From: Rodentolepis nana
Taxonomy: Eukaryota > Platyhelminthes > Cestoda > Cyclophyllidea > Hymenolepididae
DNA: 36,306 nt
Reading direction: 5' to 3'
Assembly (NCBI GenBank): GCA_900617975.1
Contig: UZAE01012595.1
Location: 1 to 36,306, forward strand
Part shown: positions 1-14,100 of the stretch, piece after piece
Layout: every line of letters starts with the position of its first letter
Numbering within the stretch: the first letter of the stretch is position 1
Notes under the pieces: model-generated
Told to the model about the DNA's origin: nothing
Databases searched by the model: none
The model's input: the letters and a program-made list of their open reading frames with translations, nothing else
Position numbers and translations under genes: made by a program

Positions 1-2023
1 TTGAAATCGGCAATGACTTAGTTGCCAACCTAATAGTTCCCGAGTTTCATGGGATGATATTTAAGCAATCCTTTCCATTTTAAGACCAGAAAAAGCCATT
101 TCTCGGTGCTGAGGATTCACTTCACCCAAGGCACTTTCCACATTGATATGGAAAAATTGGAGTTAGTTTTAACACGTGTTCGTCAACAAAAATAAGAAGG
201 TAAATATAACAATAGGCAAATTTTACAGTCTTTTCTCCCAATAAATTTAACTTAGTAGCTGGGCGGAAGTGCATATGTTCACAAACACAGAAGAATGAAA
301 ACGACAATGAGCTCTTTTCAATTAAGTAAACTTTTCAAACAGAATTTGCTACCAGTGTAGGCGAATGGTAGAGTTAGGGGAATGGACATCTCGACAATAC
401 GCACGGAGAAGCAGCATAAACCAAATTACGGATGGCTAAAGCCCGACTTACCACCACCGAACTCCATAGGTGATTGGCTGGAAAGGGGAAAAATATTGGC
501 AGAGAAAATATTAATGAATCATAACAACAACCCTACCCCTCTTTCACCGCGCACTCCTCCGTCCCCCCCCCCCACCCGACCCCCCAAAAAAGATGGTGAA
601 CGAAGAAATGCGAAAATACGCTGATTGGCCGAGGGTGAGGAATATCAGCCAATCAAAAAAATTTGCTTCCTTTTTTAATTCCATATAGGATTGTAGAGAA
701 TCACAATCCAACAGTGAGCTAACAAGTGACATTCAACTAAAACGTGGACTTGCTGTCGCTGATGTGACCAACAAGCACACACCGCACTCATTTAAAAGAC
801 ATTAAAAATAAAGTTTTTTGATATAAATGATCAGGTAAAGGCCACAGCAAATACACGAGGCAGAGAGAGATGTGTGTGTGCGTGTTTTTAAACGCAATAA
901 CAATGGTTATCAACAGAACCCATTTCCGTTAAAACGAGTGGTCTTTAAATTTCGTTTCGATCAAAATATTTGTGGGCAGAATGCATGATTGGAACCTAGT
1001 CGAAAGCTATTTTGTTTCAAAAGAAATTTTACAACCACATACAGTTCAAGATCTATTGACTTTAAATTTAAAACCACAACCAACCACCTTTCATTAATAC
1101 CTCTGAACGTATGATTAATACACAAAATAGAAGCAAGTAAATAGTAGTAATAAAAACAATAAGTCAATATATTTAAGGAACATCTGGAGGATACGAAGTG
1201 AAAAATAGAGAGCACAACTTTCAATTTCGAATTCATTTAGCGAGACAACGCGATTATTTGCTCTCCTGCGATTTCGCATTCCTTAGTCCACTTGGATTTT
1301 TCTGTAGGGGGGGGGGGTGTATTCAAAGTTCCCTTCACTTCATTGAGTGACCTTGAGTAGAAGCAAAAAATCCGGTGGAGGGAAAGTGAGAGCGATTTTG
1401 GGACTAATTTCTCATTTACACGTTCCTCCTATCTGGTCATGAAAATTTACAAGTTGACATGACGCATGAGAGCAGTTGGTACTATCTCAAGTGGAAATGG
1501 TTAGGACCAAGCCTATTCGATAACTCTCAAAGTTAAATCAGATGTAAATTTGCGACACTAATTCAATCTAACACAGAGGATTTTCTAATAAATTAGTTCA
1601 TGAAATCCATGAAATTTAATCCACTTTCAAAAAAATCTAGAAGCCAATGGCGTACACGCATTTTCACGGTCAAATATTAGGAGTTCAAAAGGTCTTAAGG
1701 TGGTAGGAAAGACCATTTTCGGTAACTTTTACGCAGAGATCACCAAATGCTTTCAACATCGCAATTGGGAATTTAATCCACTCATTAATCAACTTGATAA
1801 AACTATGTCTTAGCCACGTTGATTGAATAGAGGCGTTAAAGAAGACGCGATTGCGTATTAATTTCCAATAGGCATTGAAGTTTTAAAAGTCTTCATAAAG
1901 ATACCACCGTCTCTTCCTACATGTTTGGATACTCCCTTGAAGCCATTTTTAAAGCCTGGAGGATTAGCCTTAAGTGTGTGTGTGTGTGTATGTGGAGCTC
2001 AAACAGACGAGAAATCAACTTAC
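1..2023 (-). other. start of EFA6 intron 5 (runs off window), no exon seen
   Basis: Minus-strand DNA after the donor at 2023. I looked for the end of Sec7 and for PH-domain motifs on the minus strand and found none, nor a convincing plus-strand exon. It holds a C11 tract (563-573), a G11 tract (1307-1317) and a GT dinucleotide run (1974-1989). Confidence 0.6.
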
Positions 2024-2160
2024 ACGGGCCACCGAAGAGGCTCTTGCTTAAATGCTTCATAGAGACGTTTCAACTCCTCTGACGAATAGTTGTTCTCGCC
2101 GTTGTTGAGCTCCATCAAGTTATTTACAAATTCTTGACAGGACATCTTTCGTGCGACGCT
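2024..2160 (-). CDS. EFA6: EFA6 exon 5 of window (C-terminal half of Sec7 domain)
   Basis: Acceptor cctccatttcag ends at 2161; the exon is 45 codons plus 2 nt and ends GT|gtaagt at 2023. It reads [20 protein letters not shown], then [18 protein letters not shown]. This matches the EFA6/PSD pattern KRMTCxDFIxNLxGLN..ELLKxLYxxIKxEKLxWA. The insert GENNYSS between the helices is specific to this protein. The last partial codon continues in an exon beyond the left edge of the window. Confidence 0.92.
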
Positions 2161-5100
2161 CTGAAATGGAGGAGAAGGAGGAAGGTAAGACAACTAAGCT
2201 AGCACAACAAAATTCAAACAATCAAAAGTACATAAATTCTCAGCAAAGTCCAGATTGAATGCGAAAGTGCAACTAATGAACAAATTTCTAATCGAACCTA
2301 AAAATGGTATATTTTAGAGTCCTACTGTCAATGACATTCATACGCGCATGTTAATTATATGATTGCAGATAGTGGTCTTAAATGGAGGGTTTCATGTTGA
2401 TTTAATTTTACGCCATCTTGATATATCATTAAAATAATCAATTAGGGCCTTTCGTGGCAAGAAACTAATCGTGGAGAGAGAGAGACTCACTGCGTTGAAA
2501 ATGCAGTGATTTGAAAATAACAATTGTTGCATTGAATGGAGAAGAAAATCGTCCTTCACTGACTCTGGACAAGTAAATAGATTAATCTTTGCAATATCAC
2601 GTGGTGTCCAATGCACCTCAAGTAATTTAGACACTATGGAATGCATTTCCTAAACCACAGAGCGTAAATAAACTTGCAAAGTGACTAATTCAATAAGTAC
2701 ATTTACTAAAAGCAGACACACAACACTTCAGTTCTAAACTTAACACCAATAGCACATCGTCACAGATCAAGTCCTAATGATCAAATAGGGACCTCATACC
2801 TTTGATCGCATGCCGGCTAAATACACATGAAATAACCGCTAATTACAACTCGGTGGCCAATTAAACAATAATTAACTATGAGACCACCAGTAGGTAGAAT
2901 TAGATTAAAAAAACAATCTTAGTTAAAGCCTAAAGAAACTAATCACTCTGAAAGTTAGGAAAGGGAGTTCAGAATCGAGTGAGATGATGTGGAATGGAGA
3001 GATGAAAGGACTTCTGTGGCATTGCTACAAACCCATACTACTAATAATAACTCCCGAGACAATTTCAAATCAACGCCTTAGGCACTGGATTTCACCACGG
3101 AGCATCTCTGGCGAGACAATCGAATTCTCCCACATTTTTATGTCCACCAGGTAGGGGTGCGCAATAGACTTACCTCCACGTGGTGCAACGTATACTTATA
3201 CGGCATAAAAGTCTATTGATCGGCAGTTGATTTTGACTTCAAACTCCTACGGCCCGACTATTTGTCATATTCGAACCCTTACACAGTACTCATCTTACCT
3301 TTTATATGCCTTTGTGTCTGTCTGTCTGTCTCTTTTACATCTGTGAATCACTCTTCTGTTCCCCCTCTCGAATTTTTTGTCACTTTGATGTTCCGTCTCC
3401 TCTCTGTGAAGCCCCGAAGTCAGCTCCAGGGCTAATGATAACTTTCAAACCGCCTACCATTTGAGATAAATAAATAAATGTCCACCAGGTATACCCCGAT
3501 GAATTCTGAACTCACAGGCGGGTACGTTAATCACTGCATAACGGTCCATCAATCCAACCTAAATTTCAAAACTTCACAATTCCAAGCTCTGTTTTTTCCT
3601 CCTGTTTCACAGTTTGGTTTACGTTTCACTCTCATCCCAAGACAGATTAATTTTTAGTCTAGTAACAACATGACAGGCGTCTCTCTACTTAGCTTCGATA
3701 CTCATCACAACGCCTTTGCTTCCATTCCATTCTGTTTGTAGTGAATAGTGCAGGAGGAAATCTTCATTTTCTTAACTAACAGAAACTTTCTCCAAAATAC
3801 GATAATTAAATAAGAGCAAATCATGCGGTCAAATATGACATATGGATAAGTCAAGAGAAATATGTGTAATGGAAATACCAGTTATACATATCTATCTATG
3901 ACAGAACAGAATACATAAATTGGAAAAAAGTGCATTCTACGGGTTGAATTCCTTCTGCAAGACAGCACTTCGACGCCTAGGTATTGACTACACCGCCTTG
4001 TCTTATTAATTTGGCAATGCAATGGACAAATTTAGAAGGAAAAGAACAACTAGAGCCCAATAAAGAAAGAGAGAGGTGATTAAAGGAATCATCTTTGCCA
4101 ACGAAATGGTATCTTGGGGGACTTTTGATGAGAAATTCGCGTTCTTCAGCCCCTTGCTTTACTTGTTTCCCTTTTTTAACCGCCTTGATTAACTAGATGT
4201 GTCATTTACTGAATGCGAGAATCGAGCCTAGCCGAGAGACGAGAAAATAGAGAAGAGAGGCGAATTACCTGACTGTGGAGATCAGTGTTCAGCAGCATGA
4301 GGGCGCAGACCAGGGTATGGCAGGCATCTGCAAAATAGGCAAAGAAGAAGAAGAAGGGGGATAAAATGCGTTTATTCAATAATTGGAGTCATTAATCAAA
4401 TTGCAGCTAAATTAAGGAAACGTGCACACATTGGCCACTTCGCGAGTGGAGAAGTACCTTCATAAGGCAATTTAATAGGAAAGAACTGTTCTTCAAGCCC
4501 TATTAACGGAAGTGTTAATAGCGCTTGCTTTAAGAGAGAGAGAGAGATGATATTCAGAGGTAGTCCTTATGAGTATAGTCTACCATGTACAACATTAGAA
4601 GTGCGCCGATGAACACTGATCACGGACTTTAACTTTTCAAATCGGTAAATTGACCAGTGTTTCATCGTGCACCCTATATATTCATATTTCAACTGATTCA
4701 ATAGCAATTAGCACTTAATCTTACAGGGAATCGTAGTTATTCAAGTTCAAAATTGTACAATTATTCAAGTTCCTTCATTTTTTTGCTTGAGGCAACCTCC
4801 TTACCAAAACGCGTACCACCACTACTAACTTGACTCAACAATCTGCTGGGTCGAAGTTTTCCAAAGAGTGCACCAAATAAACCACCTGCGCATTTGACTC
4901 GCAATCAGACCATAGGTTAGTTAGATACTTAAAAATTATTAATCACCTGGAATTCGCCAGGTGATTCATTAGATAAAAATCGGGAAACAAAAACTAGTCT
5001 GCAGTTCTATATAGAGATTATATATATATTTATTCAAATTTGATTGCTTTAGAGGGGCAAAAAAGAGGCTGCCACTAATTCGTATCGAGACTAGAAATCC

Positions 5101-8100
5101 AATGATGCAACGCTCACTTAGCACAAGATATGTTCCTCGTATAATCAAAGAAATGTCAGCCATCCTAGTAGAGCGTGAAGCGCACATTTCGGACAACCAC
5201 ACACTAATATGACCCACTTATTTTTGGCCAAACGGTGGAAAAAAAAGGCAGAGGATCTCTAGAACGAATGCAGAAATGTGATATACTTGAAAACAGAATT
5301 CTCGAAGAAAAGAAATGGAAATAGATACTCCTCGTGTAATTCCAAACCTAAATCCCACGAGTAGAAACAAAGTAACTACTTAAACACTTGACATCTGATA
5401 CAATGGGCTGAATTTGCTCATTCTTTCTAGCATTTCACATTACAGGGAATAATTTGTAAGAAATGAAGGCTAAAATTACCCAGATTAGCATACTTCACGA
5501 CTAAATGAAAATTTCAAAGTTCACTTAGGAAGGAAATTTTTTGACAGGCAGTTGGGTAGCATTAAAGAGGACCTAGTAAGGTCGACTTAATCTGTTCGTT
5601 CGGCCATTCTGCTAACTGATGAGCACCAATGGACGTCCATCCTGCAATCTCCGACTTCGCGCAGAAGATCGTGCTACATGCATGATATTTGAATGAACTA
5701 CAATTCAAGGTCAGAGGAGTAGAAAAAAGTGATTGAGAAAACGCGACGTCAAATGACGTTTTTCCCCTCAATATGCTCAGAAAGTGTTATCCAAGTGTTC
5801 ACCTCTTCTAATTTTTAATAAATAAATTGAAACATCCGAGATGTCATTTTTAACATCAGAAAGCGCAAAGGAGGAGAAGTAATTTGAACCCATCAAAAAA
5901 CTAGTGGAGAAATGGAGGAAACCTCATTTCCGTACCGAAATTTTGAAGTGACATTTTTAGGGAGAAAAAAAACGAGATGCGCGTGAAATTGGGTCAAAAA
6001 GTAGACGAGATTGAAATAGCAGTAAAAACTTGGGTGAAGTTTAAGACTAACTTAATAGGTTCAAAGAACTGCAAGTCTAACTTAATACAGACAATACAAT
6101 ACAATTTCTTAGCTACGTATACTCAGGTGTAGGATTCTTTTCTGCAATAAAAAATACATTTAAATTGGAGTCTTGGTTTATAAAATCAAGGGAAAGCAAA
6201 AGTAAGATTTAAACGAGAATGCATTGGTTAAATACTCTGACGCCAAAAAAAATGAGTTGTAAGTTTAGCTTACATTTCTATTTGAGGAAAAATCGAACAT
6301 TGAATTTAAAAAGTCGGCATCTATGTTCCCTGAGACCGCTGCGTGGGATGTTCACATTTTCCATCTTGATCACGGATCAGAATGACTTCTGGCTGTTATC
6401 CCTTCCCTCACACCACTGGAAGTGTACGATGAAAAGCAGTCTCGTGATCTCTGGTTGGACAGACGTAGGCACTAACTACTACCGCTGTCGTATTCAACCG
6501 CTAAATCTATCAATTAGTTTCCTGCATGTTCGCAACTGGAAACGAAGTCTTATCGCTGCTATTAAAACGGCTAGCTAGCCAAGAGATCACATTGATCCAA
6601 CTTATATAAAAAATTGTTATACCTTAATAATTAAAGTGAAGCCGTTATCTGAGCTCCAAATCTTCTGTGCAACCATAGTTACAGAGCACCTTTTGGCCTA
6701 CAATGTGATAGAGAGCGCTATGAGCCTCTCTAACCACGTAGAAACTTTAAAGGGAATGCAATTTTGACCATTTTTGATTAGACTGACTTTGTAAACTTGC
6801 CCTTTCCGAAAAAAACAACACTTTAACACTAAGCCTATCTCATTAAGTAAAGTTCATCTTTTCGAGGTTTTGTAGCCGCACCCATTTGCGGGTAATGAAG
6901 TATACAACTCTGACCTCAGTCAGGCTTGCAATTATTCCAGTGATTTCTTGAACTATTAGGGGGGGGGGGGGGGGGGGGGGGGTAAAAAAACANGGGGGGG
7001 GGGGGGGGGGGGGAGGGGGTTAGAAACAGCATTCGCGTGCGGTCAACACTCCTGTCACTTTAGTCCAAACGTGGAATTAATGAATTGCCATATGCAATTT
7101 AAGAGTGGTGGTGTAATAATCTACAAACACCCACATGGAAATCCGAAAGAGCCAATAGTACATGGGAACGATTTAAACTGCTGTCAACAACTCGTTTCCT
7201 GGAGAAATGTTAAAGAGGAAAATGATCATATTGGAGACAAGGGTGTGATTAAAATACAACCTAGTAGGAATGCTATCGGCGGCAACGGTGGCGTTAAGTT
7301 AATTGAGGACATCTATGGGAATCGAAATTAAGAATATATATCGATTAGGCACACCGAGGCAATTCCAATTTTTCAAAGTTCGAACATCTCTTCAAAAATC
7401 AATGAACAAACCATCAATCAAAAAATTTGGACACGCTGTACAAAGTTACTTTTTTTAAGAGGCTGTTTAAGCTCATAACTCTTAACAAACCCATTCCATG
7501 AAGGCAATTCAACTTATAAGTGCAATTGGAAGAGAACAATTAGGATCTAATCGCAAGACAGCTATTTCGCCAATCGGTTACTTCCTGACAGTTCCATTTA
7601 CTTAAAGTGGACAATATGGATACTTAAGACCATTGATATTGTAGAAAAAAAACAAAATTGTCAAATGAGCACCTCCTGGCGAGAGGACTAGGTCTTCCAT
7701 CAATCGCTAGTGAGGTCTTAATAGTAAACAGTAGTAACCAATAGCAAAGAAGGATTAAGCACTCATAAACATAAATGAACCGGAAAAAATAACGAAAACA
7801 CCGGTTGATTCAGCTGACCAGCTAACTAGATAGTGCCCTGTGTTAACACTCCTATTCCGGTAAAACTGTGTCAAAGACTCGAGTGGAAACAAACTTGGCG
7901 CTCGCATATGTGCACACATAAACACACAATGACACCGCACACACACACACACACACCCATATTCACACTCCATTGCATTTCTCTCCCTTAAGTGACCAAA
8001 TTGGCCAGTTGTTGGTCGACATGATGAAGATAGCCGGAGTAGCGGCAATTTTTTTGACATCTTTTGCGGTTCAGGGTGCTGAATGGGCGCCAATGATGAT

Positions 8101-11100
8101 TCACTAGATGCACAAAACTGGTTCTGATGTGCATATGTAGGTATCACACACACACACGCACGCACACTCCAACTTGGTCGACTAATTAACAAGCACACTT
8201 AAAAGATTAGTCAGCGGGAGGAGAGAAGGGTGTACGCACATCCACTGCGGTTAAAAGAAACTGCCCCCGTCTTGCTGAGGGCGAATTATGATTCAACCCT
8301 CCTCTTACCTCTTCTTTCCACCAAATGATCAGTATTTGACCCGAATATCACAGTTGCCGATAATTGAGACAATATCCACATATTTCCATTCTAGTCGGAT
8401 GATAAAAATTCCACTGCACAGGCAGTCCAACCTGTGTATGGTTGACTTCCTCCCTCTTGCTTGTTGCATCTCCGTTTGCAAACCAGGCAATTGATTGGGC
8501 GTGTTGAATTAGAATCAGCATTGTAATAATCGCATGGCTCCTTATGAGCAATTTCTTGTAAATGTGTATATGTTAACGAGAAATAGAGATGTTTCTCAAT
8601 GGCTCCTAGCTTTGAACATTAAGGTACCTCAGTCTCATGACAGAATTACTGAGAAATCCCACCTCAAGTAGCCAATATTGTTGACGCAATGAGCAGTGCT
8701 TCAAGCGACGAAGATTAGCGCTCAGTGGAGGAACACACATTCTCGTACTCTCCACCCTATAATTTGCGAACAATTTCGGTACATCCCACACACATACAAA
8801 AACTGGACTTATTCCTTCAATTTGAGGATGACCAATAACATAAACATCGCAGCGTTGCATCAATGTGTCTGATTATTGTGAAAAATAGGCATCTCCAGGC
8901 AACTTGAAGAATGCGTGAATGTAGTTGGTTCGCGAAAGGAAAAAGTAGTTCGACTTCCGACTAGGATAACCATTACATCTATAGAGCACATCTATCGTTA
9001 AAAAAATTCCAGACAAGTGGGTGCCTTCCGTATTAATCTCAAAAAGAGAATTAGTCAAAGTGGGCCCTTCTAATGGGAAACTCGCACTCTGCAACTCCCC
9101 CAATCCCCCCTCCCCCCTCCTCTTTCCATGTTCATTCGGATCGTTAGATGTGCTCCGCATAGAATCGAGTCCAAAGTTCTCATGCATATGCTACGTAAGG
9201 AAAATGATCACCGATAAAATAAATAAGGCAATGCCAATAGGAAACGATACTCCTTTTCCTTCCTTTACCTCCGAAGTGGGATGAAGGCGCACAAAGTGTT
9301 GCTAATAAAAAGTTAACTCCTCGTGGGGAAAGACTAAACGTGGGAAAGAGAGCTAAATGGAGGCAAATAGGGAGGTGGTGGGGGGGGGGGGGAAGAGAGA
9401 TTCTACGACTGCTATCACCACTGCACATCACAATAATATATATATATGGACAGTCAACCTCTTACTGACTACAGAAGAAACCTCCGCATAAATGACAATA
9501 TGAGAATCTAGACTGTTATGCCCTCGACCATTACAATAGCTACATTTGGGGCAACCGTGTAGTTTTCAACCATTTGCCAAATGCTCATAACCTTCTAACT
9601 CTAGATTTGTGGACTTTCCTCCATTCCTCCAATTATCAATTGTTTCTAAGCCGTTTTTGATGTAGTAGGTTACGAGAATGACTTTCCATTCATTCGCCTC
9701 TGTCTCGCTATCGTTGAAGTATGGGAAGGCTACTCCTAATCCGTACCTAAGTACTTATTAATAACACACAGTACTTTAAATGTACTTGGGTGAAGGGGGG
9801 GGGTGTGTGAGGAAATGTGCACAGCAATAGGGAGATACGATTTAATGACAAGTGGTTAATCATAAGTACACTTAACTCAAGCCCTATTAACCCTCGGTTT
9901 GGCTATAGAACGTGGATAAGCTTTAGAGGAGTAAGATAGGTTCCCACTACTTACAAGGGATAAAATAAAGATGATTCCTCCCAACAATGGTATTTGAGTC
10001 CATTGAGCAAATGTTTCCAATACTCATAATTGGACAAAATAGCAGTCTCCTGAAGTCTACTCTACCGTATTCTACTGCACTTTTCTGGACTAATTTGAAC
10101 AGAAGTGGTTGGTGATTGTGCTAAGTGGATGTGTGGCCTCCAATTTGGTGAGGATACAACGCCACAACTACACGTAAGCACCGAACGCCTAATGACTGTA
10201 TTGAAAATTCTGAGCTCTGACTGCCCGCGTGGCTTGGCAGAGAGGAAAGATGGGCAATGCCTACAAACGCATATTTATTTTAGATAACTTACAACCATCG
10301 TTTTTGGCTACAGTAAGAAAAACTAACCTTGCATAAGGAGTTGCGTTAAGGTGATCCGCGCTCTAGTGGGAATATATCTCTAAGGACTCAAACTATGGTT
10401 GCAGTAAACCTCCCAAAAGTTATAACCCCCTATTCCCATCCAATTCACATTTTTGGCATTGGTTTAACTCAACCCGACTAGATACGAATCCCTAAAGGTG
10501 GGGTTTAAAAAGTTCCAGTATAAGAAGCAGCAGGTTAACACGCGGTATGACATAAGGTGCCATGCTGAACCGATTAGACTTGTACATACATACAGACACA
10601 CACATGTGTGTGTGAGGGCACGAGAGGACTGCAATGACGATTTTATGGTCGCGACCTTGTCCACTCGAAGCAACAAGCAAAAAAAAATACGCGGACAGAT
10701 TCTCGCTTGCGTGTGATCAGGCCGGTGCAGTCATGTAGCCACCCTGCAGTCAGACTTCGGACTTTTGAGCCAGATAGCCAGACATTCACCAGGTGTGCGT
10801 GTGTTTGAGGAAATTAAGAAAAATGAAAGGGATCCTAACGAGCGTTGTCTACTGGAGAGCCTGTTGGAGTGAGTGTGATCGCAGACACTTTAAAATTAGC
10901 AGGTGATAGATACGCAGTTGTCTAGTAGAAACACAAATTCATGTGATAATAGAGTCCTAAGGTAATATGAGGCTAATTAAGGTCGTAGCAAAGAAAGCGA
11001 GAGAAAGCCTCAAAATGAGAAAAAAAAATGAAATAATTAAATTAGACTGACTTTTGCCAGCTGTGGCTCATACTCTAAACCGTGCTTAGGTAATGAAAGC

Positions 11101-14100
11101 TAATAACCAGTCACAAAAATGACAAAATACAGCTTTTAGAAGTGTCCTTAAACTGTCTCAAATCTACCTTAACTTGATTGTAAGACGATACACACATAAC
11201 TTGCGGTGATACGACCAGCCCTTCGATTAAATCAATGAGTCAATAAATATTGAATACAGCCTCCATGAACTCATATGGGCAAATAAGCGTGAAAGAATGA
11301 AAAACTGAAAATAAAAATGTTATTAAAATTAAATATGATTCGGAATAACACACAATAGCAATGGAAGTGCCCTCCAATTAACTCTTTTAAAGATATTTTT
11401 AATATTTTTATTAATTAAATGTCCTCATTTGCATCACTTAAAGTGTCAAGCATCAACCTGACCGATATACACCATGATAACCAAAATTTCAGTTAGCGTA
11501 CTGAATCAAACAAAATTCTAGTCTGGGCTACAAACATGTTTAGTTAAATGTTCCACTAAAATTATATGGTAGGTAATTATAATCAACGGTTTTGTCAGAC
11601 GTGAGTATTTTCGAAACCCGTCGATAAATTCCAAGTAAGGACGTTAGTTAATATATGAGGAAGAGGTGGGAGGGGGGGGGGGTTAAATTTGAGTCCTTAC
11701 AAGAGTGACGCCATGACAATACCCATCTTCCCGAAATGAACGTTGGAAAAGATTTTACGTAAAATGGTTTCCTTATCATTATGTCCATATAAATAGAGAA
11801 GATACCATTCTCGACTTAGAGATTCAAATTCCATTCATTACTTTTGAGTGTCATTTGACAAACCAAAAAAAAAGAATGCACCAGCGTATTTTTTCATGAG
11901 CCTCGATAAATACCAAACTGACGAAAAACACTTGCTGACAACTGCCACAGTATCATTCAACCAAAACCACGCCCATAAATGCAAAAATAAGGTGCAAAAG
12001 CAGCAAAAACTGTCCTAATATTATTATGATTGTTTTAAACCAACTTTTAGGGGGAGGGGGTGTGGATGGAGGGTGGGGGGTGGGGGGGGGGAGGGGGAGG
12101 GTTAGGCATGCGAACGACTACACGGACCACTTTTAATCATACCTTACTGATGTTTCAAATTCTAATTCACCAGGGAGGGGGAAGGGAGTTATGCTAGCCC
12201 ACACATGGTTATTTTATTGAAAAGGATGGTGAATTTATTAATTTCACTTAAGTAAGAAGAAGATTACAGATTATTCTTATCTGAGCTGAAAAAACAACCG
12301 AGAGAAAACGCCAAAAAATCTGCAAATAGGTGCAGCAGAACTGTGTAGAATTACTGTAGCCCCATCAAAAATTGCAAATCGAGGGAGTTGTAGATCAAAG
12401 GCACATTGTGATGGAGTTTTCAAATAATGAGAGAGATGTGAACTCTCAGTCAAACAATCGGATCATAAATGATCAGGACTATTTACGCTTTCTGTCATAG
12501 ATTGATGGGCTTCGCCAAGCCAAAACTCACAAAGTCAATACACAATGGTACATGGTCGTCAATTTGTAAAATTGAATTTTCGCAGACAACATGAGAACGA
12601 TCGAATTACAAGAAGTTGGTAAAAGTTGGCCCTAACTGTTAAAAGACCATTGGCGAAAGAGGTAGAAAAGGACTATAAATACAGCATGAAATACAATGCG
12701 AATACCTTCCACAAGAAAAGCAAATCTATTTTATCCTTTCTTTTTATTGCATCAACACATAAAAATAGTGAGTTATACAATTGGCATTTCGGAAGAAAAG
12801 AGAACTGATCACAAAACATTTGATAGAACTGACTATCGCAAATTTATGGCAGAAAACAAAAGAAGTCCTCGATCGAGATAAGGAAATCCAGGCCGCCTTG
12901 ACCACTGTTTTTTCCCCACTGTGATTATTTAGCCGAAATAAGCATTACCAATGCAAAAATTTATTAGTTCAACATATTGTTTGACACACGAAGCACACAC
13001 ACGGGGCATAAATTTAATTATTTTTTTGACTAACATCTCAGCGCAAATCCCACATACTGGAAAGGGCAAAACAAAGACGAAGGCAATAGCCAATCGCGTG
13101 GCCTCAAGGCTTTACAGCTTATACAATGTAATCTAATCTTGGTTACAAATAGTAATTCATGTCAACAATGGAAAATCGAACCATGATGTTTACCTTCATG
13201 AGTAATAGCTCAAAATAAACAAATAATGCAGCAGATGTGCCGTTCAATATAAGAATGATGGTCGCCCATTCTTTGATATAAGAGTAAATAAGAGAAATCA
13301 TCATATCCTCAATAGTTTCTGCTAAAACTATGTTTAACGACCCCCCCCCCCTCCCCGCCACCCCACACACAGTCTTACTTGTATCATATCTGACCACAAG
13401 GGATCAATTAATCGTCCATCTGCTAACAATGTACAGAGTGGAGCAGACAATTAAAATGCCCAGGAAGGGGGTCAGCATTCCTAGGATTCGCGGTTAGCAG
13501 TAGGAAGCACTAATCTTGTACAGTAGCATATATTAATTAAACGTTAAATCAGATAGAGAGGACCAGAAAAAATTGGGCCTGTTGCTTAAAACTTATCGAG
13601 CCTTATAGTGAAAGCCACACAATTATTAAAATAAAAACAGACCCATGCTATAAACGAATAAATAGAATGCTGATGAAATTACAATGGAATGATTTATAAA
13701 AAAACAAATCGGAAACTTGCCATCGGAAACAAAAACACTGGGATTGCAGGCAACGTAGCGACGGGAGAAGTGGAAGAGAATGCGCTCCCGCTCCTGGGAT
13801 TCGCCCGTAAGAGCGAATTTGGTCATGAAATGTCGCAGTGCTGCATCTATGGACTGATCGGTGAAGTCGAAAAAGCTTGCAAATTCCTCGCCAACTAACT
13901 GGGAGAAGTCATTGCTGAAAGCAAAAAAAAAACCGTAAAAATCTCCATTATAAGAAATATGAGAGAGCCAGTAAGTACTAGAAATTGTCTTTTAAATATT
14001 CGAAAAAGTATAGAACACAGACGTATAAGCAAAGAAGACTATTACGCAACAATCATAACCATATACGGTCGTTCATAAGCATTACAGTAGTTTACAGAGC

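Larger units (their letters stand above)
4328..13720 (-). other. EFA6 intron 3, 9393 bp, GC-AG type
   Basis: Spans the two Sec7 exons. Contents: a perfect 10-bp hairpin (4941-4966), a double G tract with one N (6959-7019), CA repeats (7938-7956 and 8145-8166), G13 (9380-9392), G9 (9795-9803), G11 (11672-11682), a G-rich block (12050-12112) and C11 (13341-13351). Several open frames of 60-147 codons occur on both strands; some are made of CA repeat (Cys-Val runs) and none shows a known domain. Confidence 0.85.

Noticed and set aside
1..2023. Search for the PH-domain exons of EFA6
   Set aside because: No matching minus-strand exon was found; they must lie outside the window.
3224..3275. tRNA-like A box (tcggcagttga) and B box (attcgaaccc) inside the SINE copies
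   Set aside because: The match to the B box is partial and absent in copy 2, and the head is much better explained by the ribozyme fold, so a tRNA origin is not supported.
6219..6578. 119-codon plus-strand open frame in EFA6 intron 3
   Set aside because: It has an ATG and a slightly higher GC patch, but no recognisable domain, no splice context and mixed codon use; a decayed repeat is possible.
7755..8198. 147-codon minus-strand open frame
   Set aside because: Cys-Val runs are translated CA microsatellites; no domain and no splice continuity with EFA6.
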